Of a DNA stretch of 19,124 nt, positions 18,232 through 19,124 are shown piece by piece (within the stretch, counting starts at the first letter, position 1; every line of letters begins with the position of its first letter). Position numbers and translations under genes: made by a program. Source of the stretch: Bacteroidota bacterium (GTDB taxonomy: Bacteria; Bacteroidota; Bacteroidia; AKYH767-A; OLB10); NCBI GenBank assembly GCA_016714535.1, contig JADKDR010000003.1:1-19124 (forward strand), in the 5' to 3' direction. Below the pieces are notes generated by a model. It saw only the letters and a list, made by a program, of their open reading frames with translations. It was not told where the DNA came from and made no database searches.

Positions 18232-18705
18232 TTAAAGGCCAACGCAACAAAAAATACCAAGGATTATATTGGCCTCCGCAAACGGATCGGGGTTAGTAAA
18301 CGGTAGTCTTGCGTTAATTACAAAGTGTAAACCCCATCTCTTCAAAATATTGATCACGCTATTCTTTAACAGCATCCTGTCCTTAGACTTAATTTGGGTA
18401 ATTGCTTTAGCAATTTCAATATGGTATCCCTCACCATCAGCACCCTCTAGTTCATAATATCCACTTAATGGCTCATGAGCTTGCATGTAGCAATATGCAT
18501 CAGATCTTGTTTGGTCTTTTGTATATTTCTTGTGACCTATTCCTAACTCCTGCACCAATCAAAAAATTATTCATAGGTCGGGGTCGCTGTCAAATTGTTT
18601 GCGAAAACAAATCAAGCACAAAAGCTGTTCCCTTTTCTTTTAATAGTAAGGAATTTCTTCTTTCTCAAGCATGAAGCAAAGGGTATTTTGAAATAAAGCA
18701 TTCAT
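18232..18705 (-). CDS. Hypothetical protein, unrecognised (frameshifted)
   Basis: The clearest stretch is 18558-18232, with HKKYTKDQTRSDAYCYMQA, HEPLSGYYELEGADGEGYHI and LKNSVINILKRWGLHFVINA, and a hydrophobic C-terminus (ANIILGIFCCVGL). Upstream fragments in other frames, MNALFQNTLCFMLEKEEIPYY and KGTAFVLDLFSQTI, suggest a start at 18705 or 18672 and about 155 codons in total. The mixed charged and hydrophobic composition argues for real coding on this strand rather than on its plus-strand shadow. I cannot assign a function. It is divergent from glnN. Confidence 0.45.
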
Positions 18706-18727
18706 ACTATTTGACTGACCACGAAAA

Positions 18728-18761
18728 CTATCGATAGAGATTATCGGTATAAATGCCGATA
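18728..18761. promoter_or_regulatory. Two palindromes in the divergent glnN control region
   Basis: CTATCGATAG (18728-18737) is a perfect 10-base palindrome. It is followed at once by a hairpin TATCGGTA-TAAA-TGCCGATA (18742-18761) with one wobble pair. Neither is followed by a T tract, so they are not terminators. They lie about 180 bases before glnN and 23 bases before the minus-strand gene, a place for an operator. Binding by a regulator is only inferred. Confidence 0.25.
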
Positions 18762-18942
18762 TGGCTTGGACTATTCAATGATGATTTGTGATGAATAACA
18801 AATCCTTTCATTATTAATAAATATCAAAATTTTCAGCCATACCCCCATTTTTAACAGTTGTTTGATAAAAAAATACTTTTTTTTTGATTATGCACCCTAA
18901 ATAATACACCTTCGTGCCCGAAAAATAAAAGAAATACGAACA

Positions 18943-19124
18943 ATGGCTACACTACGCTTTAAAGCATTGTGGATTTAAGTAATGCCCACTCCACAGGCAG
19001 TAACTATTCCTACCGAGAAAATATCTGAATATTTTGCATGCCAATGTTTTTAATAAGGACATAATGCATAAGTACCTTTCTAAGAATAAGTAATCAAACG
19101 TGATGGCCACTATTGATACGGGTC
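18943..19124 (+). CDS. glnN: Glutamine synthetase type III, N-terminal fragment (cut by window edge, frameshifted)
   Basis: Type III glutamine synthetase makes glutamine from glutamate, ammonia and ATP in the cytoplasm, and is the usual form in Bacteroidota. The start at 18943 gives MATLRFKAL, the common opening of this family. After a one-base shift the sequence continues DLSNAH, then TPQAVTIPTEKISEYF, NVFNKDIMHKYLSKNK and ATIDTG, matching the family N-terminal pattern (xxPVxxPSxKISDYFGxNVFNxxxMRxYL). Only about 60 of the usual ~730 codons are inside the window, with three or four indels. A T-rich tract upstream (TACTTTTTTTTTTGA at 18874-18887) hints at a promoter. The catalytic domain is outside the window, so the call rests on the N-terminus alone. 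Confidence 0.8.

Noticed and set aside
18269..18674. Plus-strand frames of 62 and 68 codons
   Set aside because: They are complements of the minus-strand hypothetical gene, which has the more protein-like composition.

Overview
The window looks like a chromosomal segment from a Bacteroidota bacterium, probably of the Chitinophagales/Sphingobacteriales type. The evidence is an AT-rich base composition, start codons without Shine-Dalgarno sequences, several candidate promoters of the Bacteroidota form TAnnTTTG, a type III glutamine synthetase start, an S46 dipeptidyl-peptidase, a DUF4139 protein and a very large modular secreted protein with Cys-containing leucine-rich repeats. No mobile element, phage gene or CRISPR array was seen.

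Layout. Positions 1-6774 (minus) hold one giant secreted modular protein: signal peptide, beta-rich repeats, leucine-rich-repeat modules, a calcium-binding-type motif, a LamG/concanavalin-like domain, then more leucine-rich modules running off the left edge. Positions 6775-7835 are AT-rich and largely gene-free. A 28-residue membrane peptide (7836-7922) is followed by nine short hairpins (8043-8315) with nearly the same loop but different, compensating stems, and a rho-independent terminator (8346-8374). I read this as a structured non-coding RNA and the most interesting object here. A two-helix membrane peptide follows (8482-8667). Then on the minus strand come an S46 dipeptidyl-peptidase (8764-10918) and a DUF4139 protein (11133-12686). 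On the plus strand are tRNA-Gly and tRNA-Leu, then sdhB and a Kazal-like secreted protein in a probable operon. On the minus strand are a Kup potassium transporter and a cyclophilin-type peptidyl-prolyl isomerase. The right end has two unrecognised convergent small genes and the first 60 codons of glnN.

Working together. The genes are mostly housekeeping or cell-envelope functions: protein digestion outside the cytoplasm (S46), respiration (SdhB), potassium uptake (Kup), protein folding (PPIase), nitrogen assimilation (GlnN) and surface adhesion (giant protein). They do not form one pathway.

Sequence quality. Almost every long gene except sdhB is broken by single-base indels, yet conserved motifs continue in the next frame, and many genes with unrelated functions are affected. 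This looks more like uncorrected long-read error than real decay. Gene boundaries are therefore given as the full span of the reconstructed gene, not of single open frames.
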